From the NCBI RefSeq assembly GCF_014697475.1, contig NZ_JACJRV010000013.1, forward strand, positions 62,001-126,000: DNA of 64,000 nucleotides, in the 5' to 3' direction. Made by a program: the position numbers and the translations under genes. The notes under the pieces are model-generated. The model saw only the letters and a program-made list of their open reading frames with translations. It had not been told where the DNA came from and did not search any database. Source of the DNA: Nostoc sp. FACHB-152 (GTDB lineage Bacteria > Cyanobacteriota > Cyanobacteriia > Cyanobacteriales > Nostocaceae). Positions 27,940 through 36,651 of the stretch are shown one piece after another; within the stretch, counting starts at the first letter, position 1; every line of letters begins with the position of its first letter.

Positions 27940-28542
27940 CTACCTAGTTAAATAAAGCCAAGTTCTTGGGCCGACTACACCATCTGCTGTTAAATTTTGG
28001 CGGCTTTGAAATGCTTTAACAGCACTTTCTGTTACCGCCCCATAAACTCCATCTAATCGAATAGGATAGCCTTTAACTATTAGTAATCTTTGCAAGACTC
28101 TGACAGCTAGACCTGAATTACCAAAACGTAAACTTGGCAAAGTTCGACCAGTGGATATTTGATAACTTGCTACAAGAAGAGGGTCATCATTAACTTGTTG
28201 AGCTATGAGGCTTTGTGAGCGTGGAAACTTCAATTTTACAGGCTGAAGATTATTAAATTCAGATACACTATATAAATCTTTAGTAGGTTTTTTTTCTGTA
28301 TTGTTTACTAGAGTTTTTTGAGGTTCAGAATTAAAAGCTACTAGGGTAGCTGGGGAATTTTCTTTAAGCTGCATGAATTCAGGCGGCGTGTTACTTGCAT
28401 CTAGATTTGATTGAGATATCTGCCCCTGTGGTGTTATATGCACGCCATTGTCTAGCTGAATTACAGGCTGCTGGGATAAATAAGACGGAGATGGTTGTTT
28501 TGCCATCAACACGCCCGTCATCAGCAGGACAATATCACTCAT
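27940..28542 (-). CDS. Peptidoglycan-binding domain protein
   Basis: A 200-aa protein whose C-terminus (about residues 136-197) is a PG_binding_1 domain: LRFGNSGLAVRVLQRLLIVK, DGVYGAVTESAVKAFQSRQ, DGVVGPRTW. The first ~130 residues are low-complexity and polar, with a weakly hydrophobic N-terminus (MSDIVLLMTGVLMA) that may be a short export signal. It probably binds cell wall. No catalytic domain is present. Confidence 0.8.
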   Translation of the reverse strand: MSDIVLLMTGVLMAKQPSPSYLSQQPVIQLDNGVHITPQGQISQSNLDASNTPPEFMQLKENSPATLVAFNSEPQKTLVNNTEKKPTKDLYSVSEFNNLQPVKLKFPRSQSLIAQQVNDDPLLVASYQISTGRTLPSLRFGNSGLAVRVLQRLLIVKGYPIRLDGVYGAVTESAVKAFQSRQNLTADGVVGPRTWLYLTR

Positions 28543-28884
28543 TTTGTTTTGATGTTATTAACACCCATATTTCCTTTGACAGAGAAAATATTGTGGTTCC
28601 GGAATGGGTGTCTTAAAAAATCAAAACGAATTCTACGTTATCGTGGTTGTCTGGCTTTTGAGCCTGGGAACTTTGCACAAAATTGAGGCGATAGCTAGAA
28701 GGGATAACAATCACAGCAAAAATCCTTCCCATCACCTAAGCAACCCTTCCAGCACCTAGCCCTAACGGTTAGACATCGCAGCTATACAAACTAATCCCTC
28801 TTTCCAGAAACAGTCAAGAGGACTTGTTGATTCTATTTGTAGGGGGTGGCAATGCTGCCAGTGGTCTGCTTCTAAAAAACATCC

Positions 28885-29067
28885 TCAAGCGTTAAGCGAG
28901 GATACAGATAATAATATCCTCCTGACTTGGTTTTGTTGCTTCCGTGCTTCCCTCAACTGCGCCTCCGTTAGAGGTTCACGTATGAGTTCGCCTAGTGTTT
29001 GTTGAAAGTGAACTGAACCGTATTGGGTTATATTTGGGCTTAATTTTTGTCTAAGTCCCGTTACAAA
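28885..29067 (-). other. Open frame without a normal start codon (possible gene remnant)
   Basis: Sixty codons stay open between two stops on the minus strand: a start-less segment encoding GLRQKLSPNITQYGSVHFQQ, then TLGELIREPLTEAQLREARK, ending with LLSVSSLNA. The charged helical character looks protein-like, but no ATG or GTG is available. It may be the 3' end of a decayed gene. I do not recognise the family. The rest of the 28543-29382 gap shows no gene and must contain the promoter of the precursor peptide gene. Confidence 0.25.
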
Positions 29068-29370
29068 CTAACTCTAAAAGACAAAACTCCTGTACTAATG
29101 TCTGTAAAAGTGGTTATAAAATAATCAGTTTTTCAATGCAAGGGGCAACTATCAAAAAGATGAAAGGCGTAGTCTATATCTATCTCAAATACATGAATTT
29201 AATACTAACAAGGTCATCTTTTAAGCTCAAGACATAAAACCTTTAGTTGTGTCCATTAAATTGACTAAAACAGCTTGATTTTCAAGGTTTGTTACCCAAG
29301 AATGTAATTAAGGATTAAACAAAACAAAGTTTAATTCTCTGACTAACGTTGCTCAAATTAATTTTATTTC

Positions 29371-29375
29371 AGGAG
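29371..29375 (+). promoter_or_regulatory. Ribosome binding site of the precursor peptide gene
   Basis: AGGAG with a 7-nt spacer to the ATG at 29383. It supports this start and strong translation. Confidence 0.75.
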
Positions 29376-29382
29376 AACAATC

Positions 29383-29643
29383 ATGGCTTCCATCAAAATC
29401 TCTGAACTACGTCCAGCCGGTTCTGAACTATTCCAAGATTCTGAAAGCTTCCTCAACGAACTCTCTGAAAATCGCGAAATGGATCAAGTTATGGGCGGTT
29501 TTACTAATATTAATGTTAATGCTTCTATAGGTGTTACACGTGACAATGACAACAATACCATTGGTAACACGATTGCTAACTCCATTGCTAACTCCGCTGG
29601 TAACAGTTTCGGTAACCAATTTACCCGACGCAACAGAAGATAA
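29383..29643 (+). CDS. Double-glycine-leader RiPP precursor peptide with N-[S/T]-x-[G/A] repeats
   Basis: An 86-aa peptide. Residues 1-39 form a leader (SELRPAGSELFQDSESFLNE ... MDQVMGG), ending in Gly38-Gly39, the cleavage mark for C39-peptidase exporters. The 47-residue core has 12 Asn, 9 Ser/Thr and no Cys. From Asn58 it runs as tetrads with Asn every fourth residue up to Asn78 (58, 62, 66, 70, 74, 78) and Ser/Thr after five of them; the DNA shows a matching 12-nt period at 29554-29616. It ends in a basic tail TRRNRR. Genes for an APH kinase and a HopA1 lyase follow, so the Ser/Thr are likely dehydrated. The product is unknown to me; it cannot be a lanthipeptide without Cys. Confidence 0.8.
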   Translation: MASIKISELRPAGSELFQDSESFLNELSENREMDQVMGGFTNINVNASIGVTRDNDNNTIGNTIANSIANSAGNSFGNQFTRRNRR

Positions 29644-29690
29644 TACCTTTCGTAACTAATACTATTTAGTTTCATTAAAGCCATAATACA

Positions 29691-29745
29691 ATGCTAACAA
29701 AAGATAGGTCTTGTTGACAAATTGCTACCTACGTTTTGTTAGCAT
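29691..29745 (+). terminator. Strong stem-loop after the precursor gene
   Basis: ATGCTAACAAAA (29691-29702) pairs perfectly with TTTTGTTAGCAT (29734-29745). After a 2x2 internal loop TAGGT (29705-29709) pairs with ACCTA (29727-29731). There is no U-tract, so it may be a processing or stability hairpin or an attenuator that keeps precursor mRNA above that of the modification genes. Confidence 0.65.
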
Positions 29746-30169
29746 AGATTATGGCATTCTTCACAAATTAACTTTCTAACCTTTTAAAGTCAATTGGTTG
29801 TTAATATTTGTTGTTGAGATGAGGCAGAGGGTAAAATATTTTATTTAGATTAATATTTGTTTACAATAATGAATACTTGCTTAGATAAATAAATATAGAT
29901 AAAATGCATTTTTTAACACTTATTTATTCTTTAATATTTCACTGCCGATGGACATCTTTAGTAGGATTATACCTTTGTATTTTTTTATAAAACTATATAT
30001 CTAGAAGTAATAGTTTAAAAAATATATTTAATGAAAATATATCTTAATGCTTGCTAATAATAAGCTTGCTCAAACTAATAAAAACAAAAAAGTATCTAAT
30101 AAAATAGCATAGTAAAAATAACATTTAATTTAAATAAACTGATTTTTTTATTACCTACTGTTTGAATAT
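29746..30169. other. A/T-rich spacer between precursor and kinase gene
   Basis: About 420 bp, very A/T-rich, with no ORF of note and no second precursor peptide found. It could contain a separate promoter for the modification genes. Confidence 0.5.
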
Positions 30170-31333
30170 ATGACTATGATTTTAAGTTCGGGAAATGTAG
30201 TAAAATATCTAAAATCATGTGGGATTATTGGATTAGACAACGAAGCTGATATAAAAATTGAACCGAAATTAGCTAAAAACTTTAACTTATTACTGACTTT
30301 CCCAAATGATCGTAAACTTCTAATCAAACAAGAAGCTCTCAATCAACAAGGAAAAACATTTGGAGAATTTCTGTGGGAATGGAAAATTCAAGAATTTGGA
30401 CAGAAATTCTCACAATTAAGTCAGATACGCGATTGGATATCAGAAGCAATTCATTTTAACCCAGATGATTCCATTATTATTTTTAATTACCTAGATAACT
30501 ATCGTGATGTGATAGCTTTCTATGGCAAGGAAAAAATTTTTCCCACAGAAATAGCATCTGCTATAGGCAAGGTTATAGCTAGTATTCATAGCTTAACTTT
30601 CCATCAGACAGATTATCAGGCTTTTTTTATTCAAGAGCAGGAGAGTGAATCCTCGGAAAATTTTCCCTATTTAAGTAACAATTTAGGACGAATCAGCCCA
30701 GAAATATTTGCTTCTGTTCCCGCTGAAGGTTTAAAATTCTTTGCCCTATATCAACGATATGATAGTTTAGGTCAAGCCATAGCCGAACTGGAAAATTCTT
30801 TAAAACCAAGTTGTTTAACACACAATGATCTGAAATTGAATAATATCCTTTTGGCTAATGATTGGGAACAAGGTATTGGCAAAAACACCATAAGATTGAT
30901 TGATTGGGAAAGGTGTAGTTGGGGAGATCCTGCTTTTGATTTAGGTACGCTCATTGGTAACTATCTACGCATTTGGTTGAGTAGTATGATTACCAACAAA
31001 ACGATGAGTATCGACGAATCCTTGCGGATGGCGACGAATCCATTGGAGGTAATGCAACCTTCTATTGCTAATTTAGTAATTGCATATTTAAATCATTTTC
31101 CAGAAATCTCAGAACATCGTCCTGACTTTTTACGGCGAGTCATCCAATGTGCTGGTTGGGATTTGATTAACGCTATTCAATCAACCCTGCAATACCAAAA
31201 AACTTTTGGTAATACGGGTATCTGTATGCTTCAAGTGGCTAAATCTTTATTATGCCGTCCAGAAGCATCAATTCCCACAGTTTTTGGTATGCAAGCATCA
31301 GAACTCACATCCGCCAGCTTATCTCCTGTTTAG
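30170..31333 (+). CDS. APH-fold kinase, likely kinase half of a split Ser/Thr dehydratase
   Basis: A 387-aa aminoglycoside-phosphotransferase-fold protein. The catalytic loop HNDLKLNN gives His218, Asp220 and Asn225; the metal-binding Asp245 is in IRLIDWERCSWGDPAFDLG; Lys53 (LLIKQE) is the likely ATP-binding lysine. All key residues are present, so it should be active. In class V lanthipeptide and thioamitide clusters an APH protein phosphorylates precursor Ser/Thr and a HopA1-type protein eliminates phosphate; the same two genes are neighbours here. The substrate role is inferred from context. Start choice: ATG 30170, with another ATG two codons on. An antibiotic-type phosphotransferase is unlikely. 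Confidence 0.8.
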   Translation: MTMILSSGNVVKYLKSCGIIGLDNEADIKIEPKLAKNFNLLLTFPNDRKLLIKQEALNQQGKTFGEFLWEWKIQEFGQKFSQLSQIRDWISEAIHFNPDDSIIIFNYLDNYRDVIAFYGKEKIFPTEIASAIGKVIASIHSLTFHQTDYQAFFIQEQESESSENFPYLSNNLGRISPEIFASVPAEGLKFFALYQRYDSLGQAIAELENSLKPSCLTHNDLKLNNILLANDWEQGIGKNTIRLIDWERCSWGDPAFDLGTLIGNYLRIWLSSMITNKTMSIDESLRMATNPLEVMQPSIANLVIAYLNHFPEISEHRPDFLRRVIQCAGWDLINAIQSTLQYQKTFGNTGICMLQVAKSLLCRPEASIPTVFGMQASELTSASLSPV

Positions 31334-31363
31334 AAGTTACACACAGGGTACACACAAGTAGAA

Positions 31364-31441
31364 TTACCCCCCTTAATTCCCCCTTGGAAAGGGGGGACAC
31401 CATAAAATCTAGTTCCCTCCCCTTTCCAAGGGGAGGGTTAG
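31364..31441. repeat. C/G-rich hairpin repeats between kinase and lyase genes
   Basis: Two hairpins: CCCCCTT-GGAAAGGGGG type at about 31379-31396 and CCCTCCCCTT-TCC-AAGGGGAGGG at about 31416-31438, followed by TTAGGGTGGGGT. They match the dispersed repeat at 3585-3630. Confidence 0.65.
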
Positions 31442-31553
31442 GGTGGGGTAATACCAACGCTTAAACCCAGATGAATAAACTGTTTTTGACTTTGTTACGA
31501 AAAACCTATATTTATCAAATTCTTCTTCTCCCTATCGTTAAAGGCAAGCACCT

Positions 31554-32654
31554 ATGCAAATACTAGATCCGCAGCCAATACAACTAACAGCTATTCCAGA
31601 GCCATTGCAGTATTCATTACAAGATATTGTTAATAAAATTCAGATTGAATCCAAATTTTGTATAAGCCACCCTGACTACAAACCTATAGAATTACCCTCT
31701 GAGGCAATTTCACGCTTTCAGCAATTGCCTTCAGATATACAAAATAAGTACTTAAACACCCAACTATATAGTTTTCTCTACGGCATTTATTACAATGGCT
31801 CGCTAAAACGTGTTTTAGCGCTAGATGAGGAAACAACAAATTTAGCAGTTAACCAAAATCTAGAAAATAACACCTTTCTAGGGGTAGATTTGGTGTTTTA
31901 CAATCGTCTCCATGAAAGCAACAAAGGTGAAGGCTATTTTAGCCCCGATTGGCTAGTGGTTAGAGAAGAACCAGATGGAGCTTTAGCAGTACATCAGGGC
32001 GGTTTGACTCTGCATATTGAGCGCAATAAACATTTACAACCATATGACCAATCTGTGACTGTGGGTAACTCAGTAGCCATCAAACTACCCAAAAATTTGG
32101 TGCAAAATGGCTTTTACATGGCTGTTAGCAATGCGGGTTCTTACAGTGGTGAAGATATAGTACGAGTCTATTTCAACTTAACTACAGATGGTGCAGTTGC
32201 AGTCATGGAAAGCTTAACTACTCAACTGAATGCTATCAATCTTCCTTTCGACTTTAAAGCGTTATACAACCCCTCAGATTATGAGCGTCATGACTCAGCA
32301 GTGCTTTACTTTGGCAAAAACAGCTATGAAGTTGTCCACCCAATACTAGAAAGGGTGTATACAGAACACCAATACCATTTTCAGGCAGAAGTACCTTTAT
32401 TTACTAAATTTATAGCACCAGGGTTGGCCATAGCTGAAGAACCAGACCAAAAATTTGGAGAAAAAGAAAGTTTTGGTACAAATCGCTGTCAAATTGTTGC
32501 CAATGGATTGATAGAAGCTTGGGAGCAAGAAGACAATTCACCAGAAGGAAGGATGGCATCGATTCTGCAACAATTCTCTTTGAGAGAAATTGATTTGCAA
32601 CGTCCTTACCTCAATGCCAAATCTGAAGATATTTATAAAAAGATAAAGTTATGA
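31554..32654 (+). CDS. HopA1-family protein, likely phospho-Ser/Thr lyase for RiPP dehydration
   Basis: A 366-aa HopA1-domain protein (domain about 130-320): GEGYFSPDWLVVREE, VRVYFNLTTDGAVAVM, INLPFDFKALYNP with Lys235 as a likely catalytic residue, and FGTNRCQIVANGLIEAW. The family was first seen in type III effectors and later as the elimination enzyme of class V lanthipeptides and thioamitides, related in fold to OspF/SpvC phosphothreonine lyases. Its stop overlaps the next start by 4 bp, so it is coupled to the AKR-like gene. It has no secretion signal and acts in the cytoplasm. Confidence 0.85.
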   Translation: MQILDPQPIQLTAIPEPLQYSLQDIVNKIQIESKFCISHPDYKPIELPSEAISRFQQLPSDIQNKYLNTQLYSFLYGIYYNGSLKRVLALDEETTNLAVNQNLENNTFLGVDLVFYNRLHESNKGEGYFSPDWLVVREEPDGALAVHQGGLTLHIERNKHLQPYDQSVTVGNSVAIKLPKNLVQNGFYMAVSNAGSYSGEDIVRVYFNLTTDGAVAVMESLTTQLNAINLPFDFKALYNPSDYERHDSAVLYFGKNSYEVVHPILERVYTEHQYHFQAEVPLFTKFIAPGLAIAEEPDQKFGEKESFGTNRCQIVANGLIEAWEQEDNSPEGRMASILQQFSLREIDLQRPYLNAKSEDIYKKIKL

Positions 32655-33691
32655 AAATTACTAATCTTACCCCTGATATTCCGAATCCTGATATTCAGCC
32701 TCAGTTAACTACCGCAGATGAACTAGCCATTGCTAATAGTAGATTTCCTCAATCAGATCTGCCTTTTTACCGCAAATTTGGGCGGACTAACTTAACTGTT
32801 AGTTGTTTAGGGCTGGGCGGTGGTGGCCCTATATCCAGTGAAGATACTCTTTACGCTTTTGACCAAGGCATTAACTTTTTTTTCTACTCTAGCGATTTAC
32901 ATCAATATTTTTATAGTTCCATGCGTCCTGCACTGCGCCAATTATGCGGAAGCGGCTCTTCAGTGCGTGAGAAGGTGGTTCTGGCAACTGTCAGTTACAT
33001 GATTAGAACTCCAGACACAGTCTTTACCTATCTATACGATCAGTTTATTGACCTAGGTATTGATTACGTTGATGTGTTTTTCTGGGGTTGGATTGACGAG
33101 CATAATCATCCTGCATTCGAGAAGTGTATTAGCGCCTCTGATGATATCCGTGGCCCTAATACACTGTGTCAACGCTATATAGAAAGAATGTTTGGTGTTT
33201 CAGAAAAACTGAAAAAAATGGGTGCGGTGCGCTACATAGGTGCTTCTTTTCACGACCACGACCTAGCAAAACAGTGGTTAAATAGCCCTTTATTGGATGT
33301 TGTTATGGTAAGGCACAATGTGGCACACCGTACAGCTCAAAGAAAGGTTTTCCCTTATTTGGATGTTAACGATCCTTATCGGCCTGGTATTGTTACTTTT
33401 AAGTCATCAGGTATGTTAAATGCTCTTTGGGAACCGCCTGTTAGTCTACCAGATGGATGCTGGCAACCTTCAGTCCCAGATTTATATCGCTATTCTTTAA
33501 GCCAAAATTCTGTTGATGTTGCTTTAGCAGGTTGGCGAACTCGTGAAGAGGTCGATGCTGCAATTCAAGGTGTGCAGAAGGGCAAACTTACTCCTGAAGA
33601 AATCGACTACCTCAACCTATACGGCGATTTACATCGCAACCGAGTGAAACCTCACGAAATTCCCACCGAACGTTTGCTTGTCAACAGATAG
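32651..33691 (+). CDS. Aldo/keto reductase-fold protein lacking the catalytic tetrad
   Basis: A 346-aa AKR-superfamily protein, recognisable from FGRTNLTVSCLGLGGGGP, DLGIDYVDVFF, GAVRYIGASFHDHD and the C-terminal VDVALAGWRTREEVDAAI. The residues expected for catalysis are replaced: INFFF instead of INFFD (Phe78 for Asp), VVLATV instead of the ATK motif (Val114 for Lys), and DVFFWGW instead of D-x-x-x-x-H-W (Gly146 for His). The NADP-binding end is less altered. It is translationally coupled to the HopA1 gene. It might be a scaffold, a leader-binding partner or an unusual redox enzyme acting on dehydro-residues; this is not decidable from sequence. Confidence 0.8.
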   Translation: MKITNLTPDIPNPDIQPQLTTADELAIANSRFPQSDLPFYRKFGRTNLTVSCLGLGGGGPISSEDTLYAFDQGINFFFYSSDLHQYFYSSMRPALRQLCGSGSSVREKVVLATVSYMIRTPDTVFTYLYDQFIDLGIDYVDVFFWGWIDEHNHPAFEKCISASDDIRGPNTLCQRYIERMFGVSEKLKKMGAVRYIGASFHDHDLAKQWLNSPLLDVVMVRHNVAHRTAQRKVFPYLDVNDPYRPGIVTFKSSGMLNALWEPPVSLPDGCWQPSVPDLYRYSLSQNSVDVALAGWRTREEVDAAIQGVQKGKLTPEEIDYLNLYGDLHRNRVKPHEIPTERLLVNR

Positions 33692-33718
33692 AAATAACAA
33701 TCTTAATATCAGTAATTT

Positions 33719-34486
33719 ATGACAGAACAATTAGAACAAACTCTACCTCCAAAAGTTTCACCCAATGAACCCGTAAATGTCCAGTCTGCAACCGATGCAG
33801 AAATTTTGGAATATTTGCGTCGTTCTGCTAAGTTTGCGGAAATCGCTGTGGCTGCTGAACGTGAGGCATTCGTTATAGCGAACTGTAAACAGTTGGGAAT
33901 TGAAATATCTGAGGATGAATGGCAAGCTGCTGGAGATGCTTTTCGCTTAGAACGCAAATTATGGGGAAATGCAGAAACTCTTGCATGGTTGGAGGAACAG
34001 CGCATTAGTGTTGAAGAGTGGTCGGAAGGTATTAAAGTAGCACTGTTAGAGAAAAAGCTCAAAGAACATCTATTTGGTGCGCTTGTGGATGGTGCTTATG
34101 TATCTAACCGTGACAACTACAGACGGGTGGCACTGTCGCAAATTCTGGTGACTGACCTTGCAACTGCTTGGAAAATCGTACAATTGCTACGCGAAGGACA
34201 AGCTTCTTTCTGCGCGTTGGCTTTGGAACATTCCAAGGGTAAGCAGTCTCAAGAAAATGGCGGCTTTGTCGGAATTCAGTATTTAGTAGAACTGATACCA
34301 GAAATTGCTGAACCTCTGACCGAAGCTAAAGAAGGCGAAATTGTTGGCCCTGTGCAATCAAAAATAGGGTATCACGTTCTGAGAGTGGAAAAGTGGTTCC
34401 CTATAGAATTAAATCAAGCCGTGAGAGAGCAAATTATGGACTCATTGTTCCAACAGTGGTTGCAAAATTTGCAGAATTCTAACTAA
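33719..34486 (+). CDS. Parvulin (PpiC/SurA-type) peptidyl-prolyl isomerase
   Basis: A 255-aa protein with an alpha-helical N-terminal half and a rotamase domain at about 130-228: ALSQILVTDLATAWKIVQLL, FCALALEHSKGKQSQENGGF and GPVQSKIGYHVLRVEKW. No signal peptide is present, so it is cytoplasmic. Such isomerases are frequent beside cyanobacterial Gly-Gly peptide and HlyD/C39 exporter genes. It follows the AKR-like gene by 27 bp and belongs to the same transcription unit. It may hold or fold the precursor before export. Confidence 0.88.
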   Translation: MTEQLEQTLPPKVSPNEPVNVQSATDAEILEYLRRSAKFAEIAVAAEREAFVIANCKQLGIEISEDEWQAAGDAFRLERKLWGNAETLAWLEEQRISVEEWSEGIKVALLEKKLKEHLFGALVDGAYVSNRDNYRRVALSQILVTDLATAWKIVQLLREGQASFCALALEHSKGKQSQENGGFVGIQYLVELIPEIAEPLTEAKEGEIVGPVQSKIGYHVLRVEKWFPIELNQAVREQIMDSLFQQWLQNLQNSN

Positions 34487-34521
34487 TAGGCTGAATACAA
34501 CGTGAGTTCGACGGATATAAA

Positions 34522-34610
34522 GAACCCCTCTCCAAACCTCTCCCCGAAGCGGAGAGAGGCTTTGAAACCCCCATTCCCTCGTAGGGAAGGGGGCTAGGGG
34601 GTTAGGTTTT
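34522..34610. repeat. Paired hairpin repeats
   Basis: CCTCTC-CCCGAAGCGGA-GAGAGG (about 34536-34559) is followed by CCCCATTCCCT-CGT-AGGGAAGGGGG (about 34567-34592). Both are intergenic hairpins of the kind seen at 3585 and 31364. They probably end the modification-gene transcript. Confidence 0.6.
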
Positions 34611-34737
34611 TCAGATTTTGATGTTAACAATAATACTTTTCAAACAACCTCTCACCGCATTTCTCCTCCTTGCATCTTGCTTGCTGTTTTACGGGTAGCA
34701 AGTTGAAACAATCAACATAGATTATCAGGGGAAAATC

Positions 34738-35490
34738 ATGAGCTTAATTTTAGTGGCTACTAATGGTAACGACACCATTAACGGTACAAATAATAGCGAT
34801 GTCATCGAAGCTTTAGGTGGTAACGACATCATTAGAGGTCTAGAAGGTAGTGACGTTATCGATGGTAATGATGGTAATGACCGTATTAATGCTGGTTCTG
34901 GCAATGATGTGTTTACAGGTGGTCGTGGCGTAGATACGCTCACTGGCGGAGGAGGGAGAGATACTTTCCAGTTCTCTGATGATCCTTTCTCTGGGGGTTC
35001 TCCAACGCGAGCCGCTAACGGTATTTCAGTTTTGAATAAGCCTGATATTCTGACCGACTACCAAATTGGTACAGATAAGTTAGAGTTTCAAAAGCAGCAG
35101 TTAGATATTGATAAATTCAGCTTCCAAAAAGGAAATAGCAGTAATTTATCTGGTAATAATAATGTACTGGTGCTGCTCAACCCATTTCCAAATGCTGCTG
35201 CGGCTGCTAGAGCGATCGCCAATAATAATGCAATTACTAGCGATCGCGGTTTATTTGTCTATTTCAACACTACTTTAGGCTTTGCCAGAGTTGTCTTTTC
35301 CCAAGATCTCAGTGACGGCGGTACAATCAGCGTTCTTGGCAATTTAACCAATCAAACAAATCTTGCTAATCTGAGGCAGTTCTCCTCTGGTGACCTTGTA
35401 TTGACTGGTAATAACAATGTAGTGTCTGGTTCTAGTGGTAATTTTTCATTGCCCGATTTAGGATCATTGGGAATCGATTTAGGGTTTTAA
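34738..35490 (+). CDS. RTX-type calcium-binding protein
   Basis: A 250-aa protein with glycine-rich RTX nonapeptide repeats (GGxGxDxUx) at about residues 26-80: NGNDTINGTNNSDVIEALGG, then GNDIIRGLEGSDVIDG, GNDGNDRINAGSGNDVF, GGRGVDTLTGGGGRDTF. The C-terminal part (DILTDYQIGTDKLEF ... GTISVLGNLT) is the usual cyanobacterial RTX tail. Such proteins are secreted by type I systems without a cleaved signal and fold on binding Ca2+ outside. An HlyD/ABC pair lies 1.2 kb away on the other strand. Its part in the peptide pathway is unclear. Confidence 0.85.
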   Translation: MSLILVATNGNDTINGTNNSDVIEALGGNDIIRGLEGSDVIDGNDGNDRINAGSGNDVFTGGRGVDTLTGGGGRDTFQFSDDPFSGGSPTRAANGISVLNKPDILTDYQIGTDKLEFQKQQLDIDKFSFQKGNSSNLSGNNNVLVLLNPFPNAAAAARAIANNNAITSDRGLFVYFNTTLGFARVVFSQDLSDGGTISVLGNLTNQTNLANLRQFSSGDLVLTGNNNVVSGSSGNFSLPDLGSLGIDLGF

Positions 35491-35565
35491 TTTAACCTCA
35501 AGAGGTTTGTATAGGCGCACAAGATTTACGCCCGTACCTGTTCACAAGCTTAAGTCCTGTTGATT

Positions 35566-36357
35566 TCACGCTGCTTGTGATGATTGAGACTTGAGCTTTT
35601 CTGTTGAATGATTGCTATTTACATCAAGTTGCACCACAATTTCAAATTGTTCAAGTTGTTGTTTTAACCAAGCCGTAAATAAATCTCCTAAAATCGTACC
35701 GCGCAGTTGTTCATCTAATTGAGGTTTGATAATTTCTTCTACCGAAATTAAATGCGCTCCTTTGGCAGTAATTATAGGCTTGAGAAGTTGTGGCGGATTA
35801 GCAGCAAATACTGCTGCTGCGATTTCTGGATGGAAGTCATGACGGCGTTTAATACCTTGGTATCCTCCGGCGCGACGAATCTCCGGATTTTGGATATATT
35901 GACGGGCAATTTCTTGAAAATTAATTTCGCCTTCTTGCAAGGCATAAAACAGTTCTAAAGCTAATCCTTCATCATCTAAAATTACTTCATAAATGACTGC
36001 ACTAGTATAGTTAATTTGGTTGTCATAAAAAAACGGCTCTACTTTTTCTCCAAATAGATGAGTTGCTAATTTATTTGAAATCAAATTAATTTGGGCTAAT
36101 TCTTCAAAGTCATCAACCGACAGATAATATTTTTCTAGCCATGCCCAAGTATCTTCTGCTTTGAGAAGTTGGTTGGCTAAACGCAAGCTATCTGCTGCTT
36201 GTTGAAGTTCTTCTGGGTTAATTTTAATTCCAGCTTCTAAGGCTTTATCGGCAATAATTTTGTGAGTTGCGATCGCTTCCAACAAATTAGGAATTTGACA
36301 CGTAATTTTGATGTGATGCAAGATATCTTCGTTGGAAAATGTTAATATTTTAGCCAC
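35566..36357 (-). CDS. Second parvulin-type peptidyl-prolyl isomerase
   Basis: A 263-aa parvulin-family protein related to the one at 33719: a helical N-terminal half, then a rotamase-like domain (VIYEVILDDEGLALELFYAL, GEINFQEIARQYIQNPEIRR, AGGYQGIKRRHDF). The catalytic-fold region is more divergent, so isomerase activity is less certain. It is convergent with the RTX gene and separated by about 290 bp from the HlyD gene upstream of it. Confidence 0.75.
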   Translation of the reverse strand: MAKILTFSNEDILHHIKITCQIPNLLEAIATHKIIADKALEAGIKINPEELQQAADSLRLANQLLKAEDTWAWLEKYYLSVDDFEELAQINLISNKLATHLFGEKVEPFFYDNQINYTSAVIYEVILDDEGLALELFYALQEGEINFQEIARQYIQNPEIRRAGGYQGIKRRHDFHPEIAAAVFAANPPQLLKPIITAKGAHLISVEEIIKPQLDEQLRGTILGDLFTAWLKQQLEQFEIVVQLDVNSNHSTEKLKSQSSQAA

Positions 36358-36651
36358 AGTGACATTCCTCTGATTAATTCCTACAAAGTGAATTTTTTAT
36401 ACTCTTTTTTTGTAAATACACCCTTAATGATTGCGTCCTAACTTACAGCAGGAAACAGAAAATAGGGAACAATTGTGAATGTCTCTTAGTATATAGATTT
36501 GTTATTAAATTTTTTACATCATTCACTCGCAATCTGCTGTAATTATTTTGCCATGTTAATTAATCTGTATTTATTGGCAAAAACAAATATTTATGACTAC
36601 AATAATTATTGCAGATTTTCAATAAAATGCAATTAAATAATTATAAACAAA

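Noticed and set aside
29383-29643. Precursor as a lanthipeptide or as a polytheonamide-type proteusin
   Set aside because: The core has no Cys for lanthionine rings, and no radical SAM epimerase, N-methyltransferase or Nif11/nitrile-hydratase-like long leader is seen in the window.
30170-31333. APH-fold gene as an aminoglycoside resistance gene
   Set aside because: Its neighbours (Gly-Gly peptide, HopA1 lyase, exporter) point to peptide modification, and the sequence is not close to the resistance enzymes I know.
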